64,000 nucleotides of DNA from Planctomycetaceae bacterium (GCA_018660825.1 JABJJO010000169.1:1-64000); one strand, 5' to 3'. Positions 1 to 8,954 are shown, counted from the first letter of the stretch. Numbers and translations: made by a program. The notes: generated from the letters alone by a model not told the origin.

Positions 1-735
1 CATCCACGAGACGCTGAACCGCTAGGCAATTTACTGGGCCTAAGCACACTCAAAGGTATCCGAAAAATCGAGACGACCGATACTAACAAGTTTAAATTGA
101 TCCACGAGACGATCGAACTACCCCGAGCAAACCTAGCGCCTAAAATCGTTGAGTTACAGCAAACACAACAAGTGCTACTCAAGTCTCTCGCAGGAACCAC
201 ACTCAACTTGCGGCAATTCATGCAACTCACCGCTAAGCACAACCTCGATCCTGATTTCCCATCCTATCATGCCAGTCGATATTTGCACGATGAAAGCCTG
301 GGGCACTCCGACTTAAAAAACATGGACGCGGCCAACCGCGGAAACATGAGGGCCTATTTGCGTAACGTCTACACGATGGAGGAACTCACTCGACTCGGAG
401 CAAACCTGCGACTACTCATCATGCACCAGCAACAGAATCTAGCTGCCGAAAAACGCACAATCACCGTTGAAACAATTGGCATCAAAATTGGCGAATTTGA
501 GATGGTCACCTTTCCTGGTGAGCTCACCGTACGCATCGGCCTGGGCATCAAGGAGCGATCCAACCCACACACGTTTGTGGCAGGGTACACTAATGGATAC
601 ATCTATTACGCTCCGACCGCCAAACAATTACTCAATGTGGGCGGCGCGCAGGAAGACAGCGATTGCATCCTCGATCCCGCTTGGCAGGCAATTTTTGAAA
701 AGCAAGTTACATCACTACTGCTACGATTACAGTGA
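1..735 (+). CDS. C-terminal part of a neutral/alkaline ceramidase-like protein (5' truncated by window edge)
   Basis: The frame is open from base 1 with no stop before the TGA at 733-735, so the true start lies upstream; an internal TTG at 97 is not a convincing start. About 244 codons are visible. Near the C-terminus the segments EFEMVTFPGELTVRIG, GYTNGYIYYAPT and GGAQEDS resemble the end of the neutral/alkaline non-lysosomal ceramidase N-terminal domain found in many secreted planctomycete proteins (FPGE, then a GYxNxxxGYxPT-like block). From that family the inferred role is amide hydrolysis of a lipid or related substrate, but the catalytic residues would lie upstream of the window. The gene converges with the minus-strand thioredoxin-like gene ending at 774. 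The family call is from motif resemblance only. Confidence 0.6.
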   Translation, partial: HPRDAEPLGNLLGLSTLKGIRKIETTDTNKFKLIHETIELPRANLAPKIVELQQTQQVLLKSLAGTTLNLRQFMQLTAKHNLDPDFPSYHASRYLHDESLGHSDLKNMDAANRGNMRAYLRNVYTMEELTRLGANLRLLIMHQQQNLAAEKRTITVETIGIKIGEFEMVTFPGELTVRIGLGIKERSNPHTFVAGYTNGYIYYAPTAKQLLNVGGAQEDSDCILDPAWQAIFEKQVTSLLLRLQ

Positions 736-773
736 CTGATGATTTTTTCATTTGCGGTAATTAGTGGCCCTGA

Positions 774-1310
774 CTATTTACCCTTTTTCATTTCCGCTAA
801 TAACTTATCCACCGCTTCGTCCATGCGTTCTCCGCGGACGTTTTTGTATCGAATTACACCCTTGTGATCCAAGACATAAATCGTCGGCCAGCTGCGGACA
901 TTCCACGCGCTGGAAATTGGGCCACCAGTACTGCCACCGTTCCAGAATGATCGCCAAGTAATCCCTTGCTTTTTCATAACTTTCTTCAACGCTTCGCGAT
1001 CGCGATCACTATTAATCCCAAGTAACGCAAATGGTTGACCTTCAAGACGCTTTACGAGCGACCGCTCGTGCGGGTACATAGCCCGACAAGGAGGTCACCA
1101 ATCGCCCCAAAAATCCAGCACCACAACTTTTCCCCGATAATCGCTCAATTTGAACTTCACGCCGTCGATGTCTTCGGCTTCAATTTCTGGTGCAACCTTG
1201 CCAATACTAAGTGCTTTCGCGGGAACTACAGCGGTGCAAGCTGATGTTTGCAAGAACACCGCAGAGCTCAAAATCGCAAACAGCACCAACGTCTTATCTT
1301 TTATTCGCAT
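774..1310 (-). CDS. TlpA/thioredoxin-like selenoprotein, short form (in-frame UGA read as Sec)
   Basis: A single 178-residue protein is obtained if the UGA at 1095-1097 is read through. The N-terminus has a signal peptide (about residues 1-24). It is followed by a TlpA/AhpC-like fold: the entry segment GKVAPEIEAEDIDG, then VVVLDFWGDW, then UGA, then PPCRAMYPHERS, and later the cis-proline segment SWPTIYVLD. The UGA sits exactly at the first Cys of the family's WCPPC motif, giving U72-P-P-C75. The ATG is preceded by AGAGG about 10 nt upstream. The terminal stop is UAG at 774-776. The likely role is thiol/selenol redox chemistry outside the cytoplasm. The gene is a tandem paralogue of the one ending at 1408, which has the UGA at the same place. 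The alternative is a nonsense-disrupted pseudogene, argued against by synonymous-biased divergence downstream of the UGA. No selenocysteine machinery is visible in the window. Confidence 0.75.
982..1121. repeat. 140-bp block identical to 1616-1755 (selenoprotein active-site region)
   Basis: This block matches 1616-1755 base for base, while sequence on both sides differs at many third codon positions. It encodes the segment from VLDFWGDW through the UGA, PPC and about 38 following residues, and so contains the UGA and the SECIS candidate. Identity at synonymous sites over about 46 codons suggests either RNA-level constraint or recent gene conversion limited to this patch. Confidence 0.9.
1054..1069 (-). 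promoter_or_regulatory. Candidate bacterial SECIS hairpin, copy 1
   Basis: In the mRNA, 25 nt after the UGA, ACGAGC and GCUCGU form a perfect 6-bp stem closed by a GGUC loop. Three more pairs (CGC with GCG) extend the stem below an AAA bulge. The loop begins 31 nt after the UGA and opens with GG. This fits what is known of bacterial SECIS elements (stem-loop inside the coding region, G in the first loop bases, roughly 16-37 nt from UGA) and resembles the GGUCU loop of E. coli fdhF. An alternative overlapping hairpin, CUUGUCGGG with CCCGCACGAG, could form closer to the UGA. Confidence 0.6.
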
Positions 1311-1407
1311 CTCAATATGCCTCTACTATTTAAATGGGGAGTGGGGAATGTCCCAATAGGTATTTCGTGTTATTATACGCATCCACAATAAAGAACAACA
1401 AGCATGA

Positions 1408-2508
1408 CTACTTGGTTTCCTCAATTTCTTTCAGCAACGCATCAACCGCTTCATCCATCCGTTCTCCACGGACGTTTTTATAACGAATAACGCCATTGTG
1501 GTCCAACACGTAAATTGTTGGCCAGCTGTGGACATCCCACTTAGTAGAAATCGGCCCGCCAGTGCTACCGCCGTTCCAGAATGATCGCCAAGTAATCCCC
1601 TGCTCTTTCATAACCTTCTTCAACGCTTCGCGATCGCGATCACTATTAATCCCAAGTAACGCAAATGGTTGACCTTCAAGACGCTTTACGAGCGACCGCT
1701 CGTGCGGGTACATAGCCCGACAAGGAGGTCACCAATCGCCCCAAAAATCCAGCACGACTACTTTTCCTCGGTAGTCACTAAGCTTGAATTTCACACCGTC
1801 AATATCTTCAGCTGCAATTTCGGGCGCAACCTTGCCAATACCGATATTTTTCGTGGCATACAATGCCCCTGCCGCGCGGTCACCTAGATTACCACGCAGA
1901 TAGCTAACATCGGCATACTTGTCGACCACTTGCTGGTATAGTTTTTCTGCTATAGCTTGATTCCCAGGCGCACGATCCGCGCTTTTTTGCATTTGATAAG
2001 CTAACGAGAAGCAAGCAATCCCACGGGCGTCACGGTGAGGACTACGATCAATAACTGCCTGTAAAAAGGTTTGCACATCCGCTGTAATCGTGCGTTGCAA
2101 CCCTTGGCACAACAAAGCCAATCGTTCGTCTTTCACGTAATGTTCAGCCAACAGTTTAAGTGCCGGTCCCGTATCACGACTACCAATTCTATTTCCCATC
2201 TGCACGACCCACACCAATGAATCCACAGCAGCCTTGCTATCAGGATAATCCGTCGCGACTTTCATAAAACGCGGAGAATAATCAAGCCCCATCGTCGTCA
2301 TGCGTTTACGAATCTTAAGCTGTTCGGCTTTGTCCTTTGTTTCTCGAAAATCCTTAGACAACTGTAGTTGCTCAACTCGGAACTCCGCGACCATTTCACT
2401 GTATTGTGTATCTGGTGTTTTTCCCGTTTCGGTTGCCTGACCAAACACCTCCGTGGTCGTCAACGCTACCAGAATCAATAGAACTGAAGTTATACTCTTT
2501 ACTCGCAT
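1408..2508 (-). CDS. TlpA/thioredoxin-like selenoprotein, long form with helical N-terminal domain (in-frame UGA read as Sec)
   Basis: Reading the UGA at 1729-1731 as an amino acid gives one 366-residue protein. A signal peptide (about 1-23, ending near VFG-QA) is followed by a mostly helical region of about 200 residues without a recognised family. This region has planctomycete redoxin-type spacing, including the segment DYPDSKAAVDSLVW. The thioredoxin-like domain starts near residue 226 (GKVAPEIAAEDIDG) and carries U260-P-P-C263 and the cis-Pro segment SWPTIYVLD. The start ATG has AGGG 9 nt upstream; the terminal stop is UAG. The C-terminal half is about 88% identical to the neighbouring 178-residue paralogue, which lacks the helical domain. 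Inferred role: extracytoplasmic thiol/disulfide reductase with a selenol nucleophile. The alternatives are a pseudogene or readthrough with another amino acid. Confidence 0.75.
1616..1755. repeat. 140-bp block identical to 982-1121
   Basis: Second copy of the perfectly identical block around the UGA and SECIS candidate, offset by 634 bp. Outside it the two paralogues diverge; for example, over 20 downstream codons around SWPTIYVLD there are 10 synonymous differences and 1 replacement. Confidence 0.9.
1688..1703 (-). promoter_or_regulatory. Candidate bacterial SECIS hairpin, copy 2
   Basis: Same hairpin as at 1054-1069: 6-bp stem ACGAGC/GCUCGU, GGUC loop, loop starting 31 nt after the UGA at 1729-1731. 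It lies inside the coding region, as bacterial SECIS elements do. Confidence 0.6.
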
Positions 2509-2621
2509 TGTGCATCACCCTTTTTTCATTGACGGAAATAGCTAAGACCACTAACCATTGTTTACAGCCAACATTATATCCACCCCAATATCCAAACAAC
2601 AAGTTTTTAAATATAAATCTT

Positions 2622-3962
2622 TTATTTAGGCAGCCTATCCTGGTTTACTAACGACTTTCGTTTTCCATACTTTAATAGCATCTGCCCATAGGCCGGCATA
2701 GTTTTGAGCGCTTCACCTAATAGCGTTTTTGCATCTATCGCTTGACGACTTAAACCACTCGTACCTAATGAACTTTCTTCTTTGACATCATTTAAAACAT
2801 CATAAAAACGGCCATCACGATACAGCTTATACCGCTGAGTTCGCACGAACGCGAGTGCCATTCCCTTTTCAGGTCTAGGATGATAGAAGATGTGAATCCA
2901 TTTTCTGGGCTCACCCGTTTTTCCGCGTAACTGCCACAGGAAAGACTGACCATCGATATTTTGGGGAGGGACTACACCAACTGCCTCGAGTGTTGTTGGT
3001 AAGAAGTCCGAAAAATCAATCAAATTTGAGTTAATCTGACCAGCGTCTACACTTCCAGGTTGATAGGCAACGAATGGAACGCGTGTTCCGGCGTCGGTCA
3101 TTTTCCCTTTCCCTCCCCGTATCGCGACACCGTTAAGACGTGACCGAATCGCTACATTGGTACCGTTGTCACCGACAAATAGAATTAGTGTATTCTCGGC
3201 GATACCAACTTCGCGGGTCTTATCAACAATCCGCCCGACAAGCGTATCCATATAGGTCGTCATATCCTCGAAGTTCTTTTGCTTATCCTGGGACATCCGA
3301 TTTTCACTAGCGGGCGTAGGCACAAAGGGATTGTGGGTAAGAATCATCGGGTAATACACAAAGAATGGTTTGTTGCGATTGTCCTCGATAAAATCGGTAA
3401 TGTGCTTAGTTGCAATATCGGGTCCATACTCAGTGGCACCGAACTGCTTATTCTCGCCATCTACATACAACAGTGGATTCCAAAAGCGACCGCCAAGTTT
3501 ATCAACCTGCCACAGACACATGGAGTCGAATCCTGCGTCCTCAGGCATCGTGCCTTTGCCCCGGAACCGTTCTGCATAATGTTCAGCACCGTAGAGTTGC
3601 CATTTCCCAGCAATGCAAGTGCGATAACCGTTCTCCTGAAAATACTGTCCGAGGGTTTTCTGATCCTGCCGGAGGACTGAAAATGCGGCGTAGTTACGTA
3701 CGTTCGATAAGCCAGTCATAAGTTTCACTCGACTCGGCGTACATAACGGCTGCGAATAGCAATGCGTAAAGGACATGCCTTCCGCTACCAACTGATCTAA
3801 CCGCGGTGTCTTGTATTGATTACTACCAGCAAAGCCAAAACACTCATAACCAATATCATCGGCCATAATTAAAATAATGTTGGTTTTTGGCGCCGCCACC
3901 AGAGGAAGTACACTGAAACACAACGCCAGAGATGCCGAAACTAATTTTTTATGAATTTCCAT
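2622..3962 (-). CDS. Secreted type I (formylglycine) sulfatase
   Basis: This 446-residue protein is an alkaline-phosphatase-superfamily sulfatase with a signal peptide (about 1-23). The metal-binding ADD is at residues 34-36. The sulfatase signature CTPSR begins at C74, the Cys converted to formylglycine by a maturase, and is followed by GKWQLYG. HNPF and GDNG (second metal site) come later. AAAAGGA precedes the ATG. The known reaction of the family is sulfate-ester hydrolysis, in planctomycetes usually on sulfated algal polysaccharides; the exact substrate cannot be read here. A formylglycine-generating enzyme is not seen in the window. The length is slightly short for the family but all core motifs are present. 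Confidence 0.92.
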   Translation of the reverse strand: MEIHKKLVSASLALCFSVLPLVAAPKTNIILIMADDIGYECFGFAGSNQYKTPRLDQLVAEGMSFTHCYSQPLCTPSRVKLMTGLSNVRNYAAFSVLRQDQKTLGQYFQENGYRTCIAGKWQLYGAEHYAERFRGKGTMPEDAGFDSMCLWQVDKLGGRFWNPLLYVDGENKQFGATEYGPDIATKHITDFIEDNRNKPFFVYYPMILTHNPFVPTPASENRMSQDKQKNFEDMTTYMDTLVGRIVDKTREVGIAENTLILFVGDNGTNVAIRSRLNGVAIRGGKGKMTDAGTRVPFVAYQPGSVDAGQINSNLIDFSDFLPTTLEAVGVVPPQNIDGQSFLWQLRGKTGEPRKWIHIFYHPRPEKGMALAFVRTQRYKLYRDGRFYDVLNDVKEESSLGTSGLSRQAIDAKTLLGEALKTMPAYGQMLLKYGKRKSLVNQDRLPK

Positions 3963-4036
3963 CTTTCCTTTTGGTCCTTAAAACGAAATAATCAACGAGG
4001 TTCATTTACCAATACTAGTTACCTAGGAAATGCAGC

Positions 4037-4606
4037 ATGCCCACCCGCAAGACGATCTCCATTCTAACTCTTGTTTTAGTCGCCTCTTCGCTCAGTCACC
4101 ATAACTCCGTCTTTGCCGAGGCCGAACAAGAACAGTTGCAAGCGAGCCAATTGAAGTGGGAGCAATTGCGGGCGTCATGCGAAGGTAATTATTCATACAC
4201 TGTTACCACGTTTAGTTTTACTGGGTATCGCACTACTACCACAGTAACAATACGAGATAACAAAGTCCACCAACGTAAGTATGAAGCGTTTGGAGGCGCG
4301 CCACCAGTGCCGCTTCCCGTAAATCCCAACGGAAAGCCTCCGGTTATCAAACCACTAAAAAGTTGGACGGAAACCGGCGCTAAACTGGGAACTCACAAAG
4401 AAGGTGCTAAACCACAAACGCTTGATGTCTTATATCAATTTGCCGCTAAAATCATCCAACGTGACCTCGCACCCCATGAGAAACGATACGTTCGATTCTT
4501 CAAGAATGGCTTGCTAAAGTCATGCTTCACGATTGACAATCGTATTGCCGATGACGCACCGATCAACGGAGTAAGTATCAATTCGATCACACCAAGCGAC
4601 AAATAG
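4037..4606 (+). CDS. Secreted protein of unknown function, DUF6174-like pattern
   Basis: 189 residues with a signal peptide (about 1-28, ending at FAEA). The mature part has GNYSYTVTTFSF, a VTIRDNKV strand pair, a proline-rich loop (APPVPLPVNPNGKPP), then TLDVLYQFAAKII and a final FFKNGLLKSCFTIDNRIADD segment. The order Y-x-Y, V-x-V-x-D-x-x-V, LY, then G-x-x-x-x-C-x-x-D is reminiscent of DUF6174 proteins, but I would not assign it firmly. It converges with the PVC cytochrome gene 16 bp downstream. No function is proposed. Confidence 0.6.
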   Translation: MPTRKTISILTLVLVASSLSHHNSVFAEAEQEQLQASQLKWEQLRASCEGNYSYTVTTFSFTGYRTTTTVTIRDNKVHQRKYEAFGGAPPVPLPVNPNGKPPVIKPLKSWTETGAKLGTHKEGAKPQTLDVLYQFAAKIIQRDLAPHEKRYVRFFKNGLLKSCFTIDNRIADDAPINGVSINSITPSDK

Positions 4607-4622
4607 CACTTCGGAGCCACAA

Positions 4623-7600
4623 TCAATTACCGTTTGAGTTACTGGGCAGGGTGACTTGCGTGTCACCACCAAGATACAGAAACAAGTCGCGAATCTGACC
4701 GTCTGAAAACACTTGCATCATGCCGTCGGGCATCATCGATCGTTTTTGTGTAGCCATCTCATCAATATCGTTCATCGCTAACTTAACCGCAGACTGCTGC
4801 GTTCGTATCACTACAGCACGATCGTCTTGATAGGTGATGTACCCGCTGAGTAGACGTCCTTGTGTGGTAATGATTGTAGTCAGTCGATAGGCTGGGTCGA
4901 TTACAGCACTTGGGTCCGTCAGGTTATTGATCAGATAATCCACATTTTTGCGTCCTGAGCCAGTCAAGTCTGGACCGACGCGTCCCCCCTCGCTGAACAA
5001 AGTGTGGCAGCGAACGCACGTCCGCTCGAAAATCAACCGGCCCTGCTCGGCATTGCCTTGCGCAATGAATTCGTTCGAGAGCAATCTCTTCAGACGCACA
5101 ATTTCCGCTGCGCGTTTCGAAACTCCGCTCTCAACAGGCCAAATTGTCGCAATTCGATCGGCCACATCGGATAATTCAAACGAACGCAATTGTTGCAGCG
5201 CGAAGGATGAGATGTCCGTTTTATCAATAACGTCCGCTTCAATAGCGGTCAGCATTCGTTTTACAAATCCCTGTCGTGTCACCAACACATCGATTGCCGC
5301 TTGTTTGGCGGCGTCAGAATACGCGGCGTACCTCTGCAGCAAAATACTCGGTGTCATTTCGTCATTCCGGTTGACCAACGCCTGCAACGCTGCCAGACGC
5401 AAACCTTCCGAATCACCTCTCGCATTTCCTTTTTGAACAAGCGAGTGCAACAATTCGACCGTAACTGCATCAGGCACCTGCAATAATGATTCCAATGCAT
5501 AGGCTCGCTTTGCTATGGACAACGTGTCATCGTCGACCAACGCCCGCAACGCTGCAATAGATTGTTTATCGCCAAACAACGTAGATAACTGAGCGACCAA
5601 GAGTTGCGAGCTTTGGGTCCCGTCGCGCGCCACTAGTGCCATCATTGTTTTCCAAGCTAAGGGCATGGGTTGAGCTCCGTGCTTGGTTATTGATGACAAC
5701 AACCCCCGCAACATATGTTTCCTCATCGTTCCGTTAGGGGCGCCTAGGATCGTATCGACAACATCATCAAGTTGTGGGCGTACAGCATCCGCTGCCCGTC
5801 GCACGATATATTGCGACAACAAGGGATTTTCCGAGGTTGTGGCGTATTTGAGGAATGCCGCACGGTTCAATTCAATCATGGGTTCCAACGCGTACCAAAT
5901 CATCAATGTCAACAATCGATCGTCGAGGTGGTCACCGTGAGATAGCAAACCTGACAAAATAGATGCTCTGTCTTCTAAAGCAAACCGCTGAACGGCGCTG
6001 GCGAGGGCGAGTCGAACTGTCGGCGATGATTCACTTCTGGCAAGCTTCGCTAATTCAACGTGCGTGTCCGAAAGTGCTGGGTCCATTTCCACTAGCAACC
6101 GGACAGCCCAACGTCTCACATGCTCGTCCTCTGAATAAAGTAGCCGAACCAATTTCCGTTCATTAAGGTCACCTACAAGATTGAGGGTCCACATAGCCCG
6201 TAGGCGCTGAACCGTCGAGCTAGAAAATTCAAACTGTTTTTTTAACAATACTCGGACATCACGTAATTCCTGCCCTGCTATGTATCGCTCGTGCAATATC
6301 CGCCGCGCGTGCCGCACTAGCCATTCATTGGTTGCACTATGCAGTTCCCCCAGTTCTAGGTTGGTCATCTTACGCAAATCGCCTTGGAAGGTTTTCGGCG
6401 TGCCGTAGGAAATCCGGTAAATGCGCCCACTTGATCGATGACTGCCATCACTGTCGTGGCATTCGCCAAAATCATGCCAATCCGATACAAACACCGTTCC
6501 GTCAGGACCATACTTTATGGTGAGCCCGCGGAACCAAGGATCATTGCCAAACAAAAAATCGTCGGCATGTTCTGCGACGTACGTCGAATCGTGTGGCACT
6601 AGCACGTCGCTGTTGACTCGATTGCCGTGCAAATTATTAGTGAACAATGCACCACGGTACTTCGCTGGCCAATTATCACCCAGATATATCATCGCTCCGC
6701 AATGCGCATGTCCGCCACCAGCGACGCTGTGTAAATCAGTAGATTCCCGCGAACTTGTCCACGCCCCACCACCCCAATGCAGGTGGTTGGCATTGGACTG
6801 TACACGTTCATAGACGTATTGATAATCACCTTCCGTCGCCCTCCGCTGACAATACATCCCTGGCACGATGTGCCACAAATGAGCAATCACGGTGTTGGTC
6901 GTAAATAGATCGCCATATTGATTGAAGTCCGCCCCCCAAGGGTTTACCATCCCATCCGCTATTACTTCGAAATCATGGGTTATGGGATCCATTCGCCACA
7001 ATCCCCGCGAAATTACTGTTCGCTGTTTGTCGTTACTCCCCGGCTTACCGATTTTGGATTTTTCCGACAAACCAATGGCGCCATAGAGCATTCCATCTGG
7101 CCCCCAATGAAAATTATTAAGTACGTTATTGGACGAAATCTGGAATCCATCTAGTACAGTAACCGCCGGGCCATCTGGAACGTCATCTCCGTCCTTGTCC
7201 GCAATGAAGATCAACTCCGGAGTGTTACCGAGCCACACTCCACCATGCCCAACCGCAATTGCGGATAGATAACGCCCCTTGTCCCAGAATACTTTACGCG
7301 TATCAAAAGTTCCGTCGTTATCTGTGTCTTGGAAGATCAAAACTCGATCGGATTGATTATCTTTGTCCCACACGGGGTGGGCGTAATTCTCGACGACCCA
7401 CAAGCGACCGCGATCATCGAAATCAAATGCTATCGGTCGTCGCAAGTCAGGTTCACCCGCAAATAAAGTGACATTAAATCCTGCGGGTACGGTTATCTTT
7501 TCGAGCGACTGCTGTGGCGTCAGTGAAATATCTGCCGGGTTTTGCGTATTCGTTACCCCAGCAGGTAATTCATCGGCGATGCATAAACGAGTCGATATTC

Positions 7601-7658
7601 CATCAGCGATAACTAACACGAGTAGGCATTGATAGATCATTGTTCGATTAGATTTCAT
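4623..7658 (-). CDS. PVC-type haem-binding CxxCH protein (propeller, HEAT repeats, cytochrome c)
   Basis: A 1011-residue secreted protein with a signal peptide. Residues about 45-420 form a soluble-dehydrogenase-like beta-propeller (PAGFNVTLFAGEP, RPIAFDFDDRGRLWVVENY, DRVLIFQDTDNDG). Residues about 440-850 are helical with HEAT-like periodicity. A C-terminal cytochrome c module carries C881-V-R-C-H885, GPDLTGSGRK and MMPDGM with the probable axial Met. This architecture is characteristic of planctomycetes and related PVC bacteria. It is thought to be an extracytoplasmic dehydrogenase passing electrons to c-type cytochromes, with the substrate usually unknown. The gene stands alone between convergent and divergent neighbours. 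Confidence 0.92.
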   Translation of the reverse strand: MKSNRTMIYQCLLVLVIADGISTRLCIADELPAGVTNTQNPADISLTPQQSLEKITVPAGFNVTLFAGEPDLRRPIAFDFDDRGRLWVVENYAHPVWDKDNQSDRVLIFQDTDNDGTFDTRKVFWDKGRYLSAIAVGHGGVWLGNTPELIFIADKDGDDVPDGPAVTVLDGFQISSNNVLNNFHWGPDGMLYGAIGLSEKSKIGKPGSNDKQRTVISRGLWRMDPITHDFEVIADGMVNPWGADFNQYGDLFTTNTVIAHLWHIVPGMYCQRRATEGDYQYVYERVQSNANHLHWGGGAWTSSRESTDLHSVAGGGHAHCGAMIYLGDNWPAKYRGALFTNNLHGNRVNSDVLVPHDSTYVAEHADDFLFGNDPWFRGLTIKYGPDGTVFVSDWHDFGECHDSDGSHRSSGRIYRISYGTPKTFQGDLRKMTNLELGELHSATNEWLVRHARRILHERYIAGQELRDVRVLLKKQFEFSSSTVQRLRAMWTLNLVGDLNERKLVRLLYSEDEHVRRWAVRLLVEMDPALSDTHVELAKLARSESSPTVRLALASAVQRFALEDRASILSGLLSHGDHLDDRLLTLMIWYALEPMIELNRAAFLKYATTSENPLLSQYIVRRAADAVRPQLDDVVDTILGAPNGTMRKHMLRGLLSSITKHGAQPMPLAWKTMMALVARDGTQSSQLLVAQLSTLFGDKQSIAALRALVDDDTLSIAKRAYALESLLQVPDAVTVELLHSLVQKGNARGDSEGLRLAALQALVNRNDEMTPSILLQRYAAYSDAAKQAAIDVLVTRQGFVKRMLTAIEADVIDKTDISSFALQQLRSFELSDVADRIATIWPVESGVSKRAAEIVRLKRLLSNEFIAQGNAEQGRLIFERTCVRCHTLFSEGGRVGPDLTGSGRKNVDYLINNLTDPSAVIDPAYRLTTIITTQGRLLSGYITYQDDRAVVIRTQQSAVKLAMNDIDEMATQKRSMMPDGMMQVFSDGQIRDLFLYLGGDTQVTLPSNSNGN

Positions 7659-7850
7659 AAACGTATTCTAACATTAATGCATCGGCGGGGAAACTTCCCT
7701 GCTATTTCGTCACCAAAACCCCTCTCCTGTATAATCTCGTTGTGTGCATCGGTGATAATTAGCGGGACAAGTTAACCCACGAATACGCCACGCAGGATGG
7801 CCCCTACGGCTATAATTGATTCTTTAACTACTGAATAACGACTGCTAAAC

Positions 7851-8867
7851 ATGAACGACGCGACCAACAATTCCCTGTTAACAATAGACATCGACTTAGA
7901 CGCCGACGGTATTCATTTTGGCAACCTCAAGGTACCGCGATCCACGAATAGCGCCGGATGGGCTCAATACTACATCCCCATAGTGGTCATTAAAAACGGC
8001 GCTGGTCCAACCGCAGTCTTTTCCGGCGGTAACCACGGAGATGAATACGAGGGTCAGGTCACCCTGATGAACCTCGCGCGGACCATTGACATTGCAAACG
8101 TGCGCGGCCGTATTATTGTGATCCCCATGCTCAATAAACCCGCCGCGATGGCCGGTACGCGATTATCGCCTATCGACGGCAAAAACATGAACCGCGCTTT
8201 TCCAGGCTCTGCGGATGACGACATCACCGGACAAATCGCCCACTATGTTGCCCACAACATTATCCCACTTGCAGATCTCGTCGTTGATATACATTCTGGC
8301 GGGAGCTCAATGCACTTCCTCCCTTCGGTCAACATGCACGAACTCGACGATAAGGAGCAAATGCAGTCCATGCTTGAAGCAGGCAAGGCCGCCGGCGCAC
8401 CCTATGTATTTCTTTATGCTGACGTCGCTGGCAGTGGACTTCTCCCCTCGTACGCGGAAGGGCTCGGGAAAATTACTCTCGGTACAGAGATGGGAAGTAA
8501 AGCGCAATTCGGCAAAGAAACACTCGCCACAACCCGCGATTGCATTCATAATTTGCTTGTCTGGATTGGCATCTTAGACGAACCGAGCATCACTCTTTGC
8601 GACAAGCCACCGCTTGTTGTCAAAGGGACGGATACGCGCGACTATGTTATGGCACCTTGCAGTGGTATCCTCGAACCATTTGTTGAATTAGGTGATACCG
8701 TAACGACTGGTGATGTCATCGCACAAATTCATAACCCCGAAGACATTTCCGCTCCTGCCATTGAAGTACGAGTGGAGTCAAACGGAATGATCATGTGTCG
8801 ACGCAGCAATCCATTAACTAGCCAAGGTGAAGTTGTCGTGACGATTGTTCGCGAAGTTCAAGAATAG
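7851..8867 (+). CDS. Succinylglutamate desuccinylase/aspartoacylase family deacylase, DoeB-like
   Basis: 338 residues. Zinc-peptidase M14-like motif NHGDEYEG (H62, E65), third ligand in DIHSGG (H148) and catalytic Glu in GTEMGS (about E213). The block GTRLSPIDGKNMNRAFPG is typical of the aspartoacylase/DoeB branch. A C-terminal lipoyl-like beta barrel follows (MAPCSGILEPFVELGD). Closest remembered relatives are N-acetyl-diaminobutyrate deacetylases of ectoine degradation (DoeB/EutE), but related family members act on other N-acyl amino acids and no other ectoine gene adjoins it. No strong ribosome-binding site is seen; the start was chosen because no other ATG precedes the conserved region. 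Probably cytoplasmic, as there is no signal peptide. Confidence 0.8.
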   Translation: MNDATNNSLLTIDIDLDADGIHFGNLKVPRSTNSAGWAQYYIPIVVIKNGAGPTAVFSGGNHGDEYEGQVTLMNLARTIDIANVRGRIIVIPMLNKPAAMAGTRLSPIDGKNMNRAFPGSADDDITGQIAHYVAHNIIPLADLVVDIHSGGSSMHFLPSVNMHELDDKEQMQSMLEAGKAAGAPYVFLYADVAGSGLLPSYAEGLGKITLGTEMGSKAQFGKETLATTRDCIHNLLVWIGILDEPSITLCDKPPLVVKGTDTRDYVMAPCSGILEPFVELGDTVTTGDVIAQIHNPEDISAPAIEVRVESNGMIMCRRSNPLTSQGEVVVTIVREVQE

Positions 8868-8954
8868 ACCACACTCCAGATTTCCCACAATATATAATTG
8901 AATTTGGTATAATCCAGTCAAGCTAAACTCCACCCACCAATAAAGGACGATGAT

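Noticed and set aside
774-1079. Separate 101-residue protein starting at the ATG in RAMYPHERS
   Set aside because: No ribosome site, it would lack the first strand and the WCPPC nucleophile of the thioredoxin fold, and the frame continues upstream through UGA to the rest of the domain.
1095-2508. Both TlpA-like genes as pseudogenes killed by a nonsense codon before duplication
   Set aside because: Not fully excluded, but the downstream half shows mostly synonymous differences, no frameshift or other stop, and the UGA hits exactly the catalytic Cys position.
774-2508. General reassignment of UGA in this organism
   Set aside because: Several clear genes (for example those ending at 735, 26705, 57962 and 63272) use UGA as the natural stop.
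3279-3680. 133-codon plus-strand frame inside the sulfatase gene
   Set aside because: Antisense to well-conserved sulfatase motifs, with no family features.
7851-8867. Complete ectoine-degradation locus from the DoeB-like gene
   Set aside because: No doeA, doeC, doeD or ectoine transporter gene adjoins it; the PLP dehydratase and TTT transporter are over 30 kb away.
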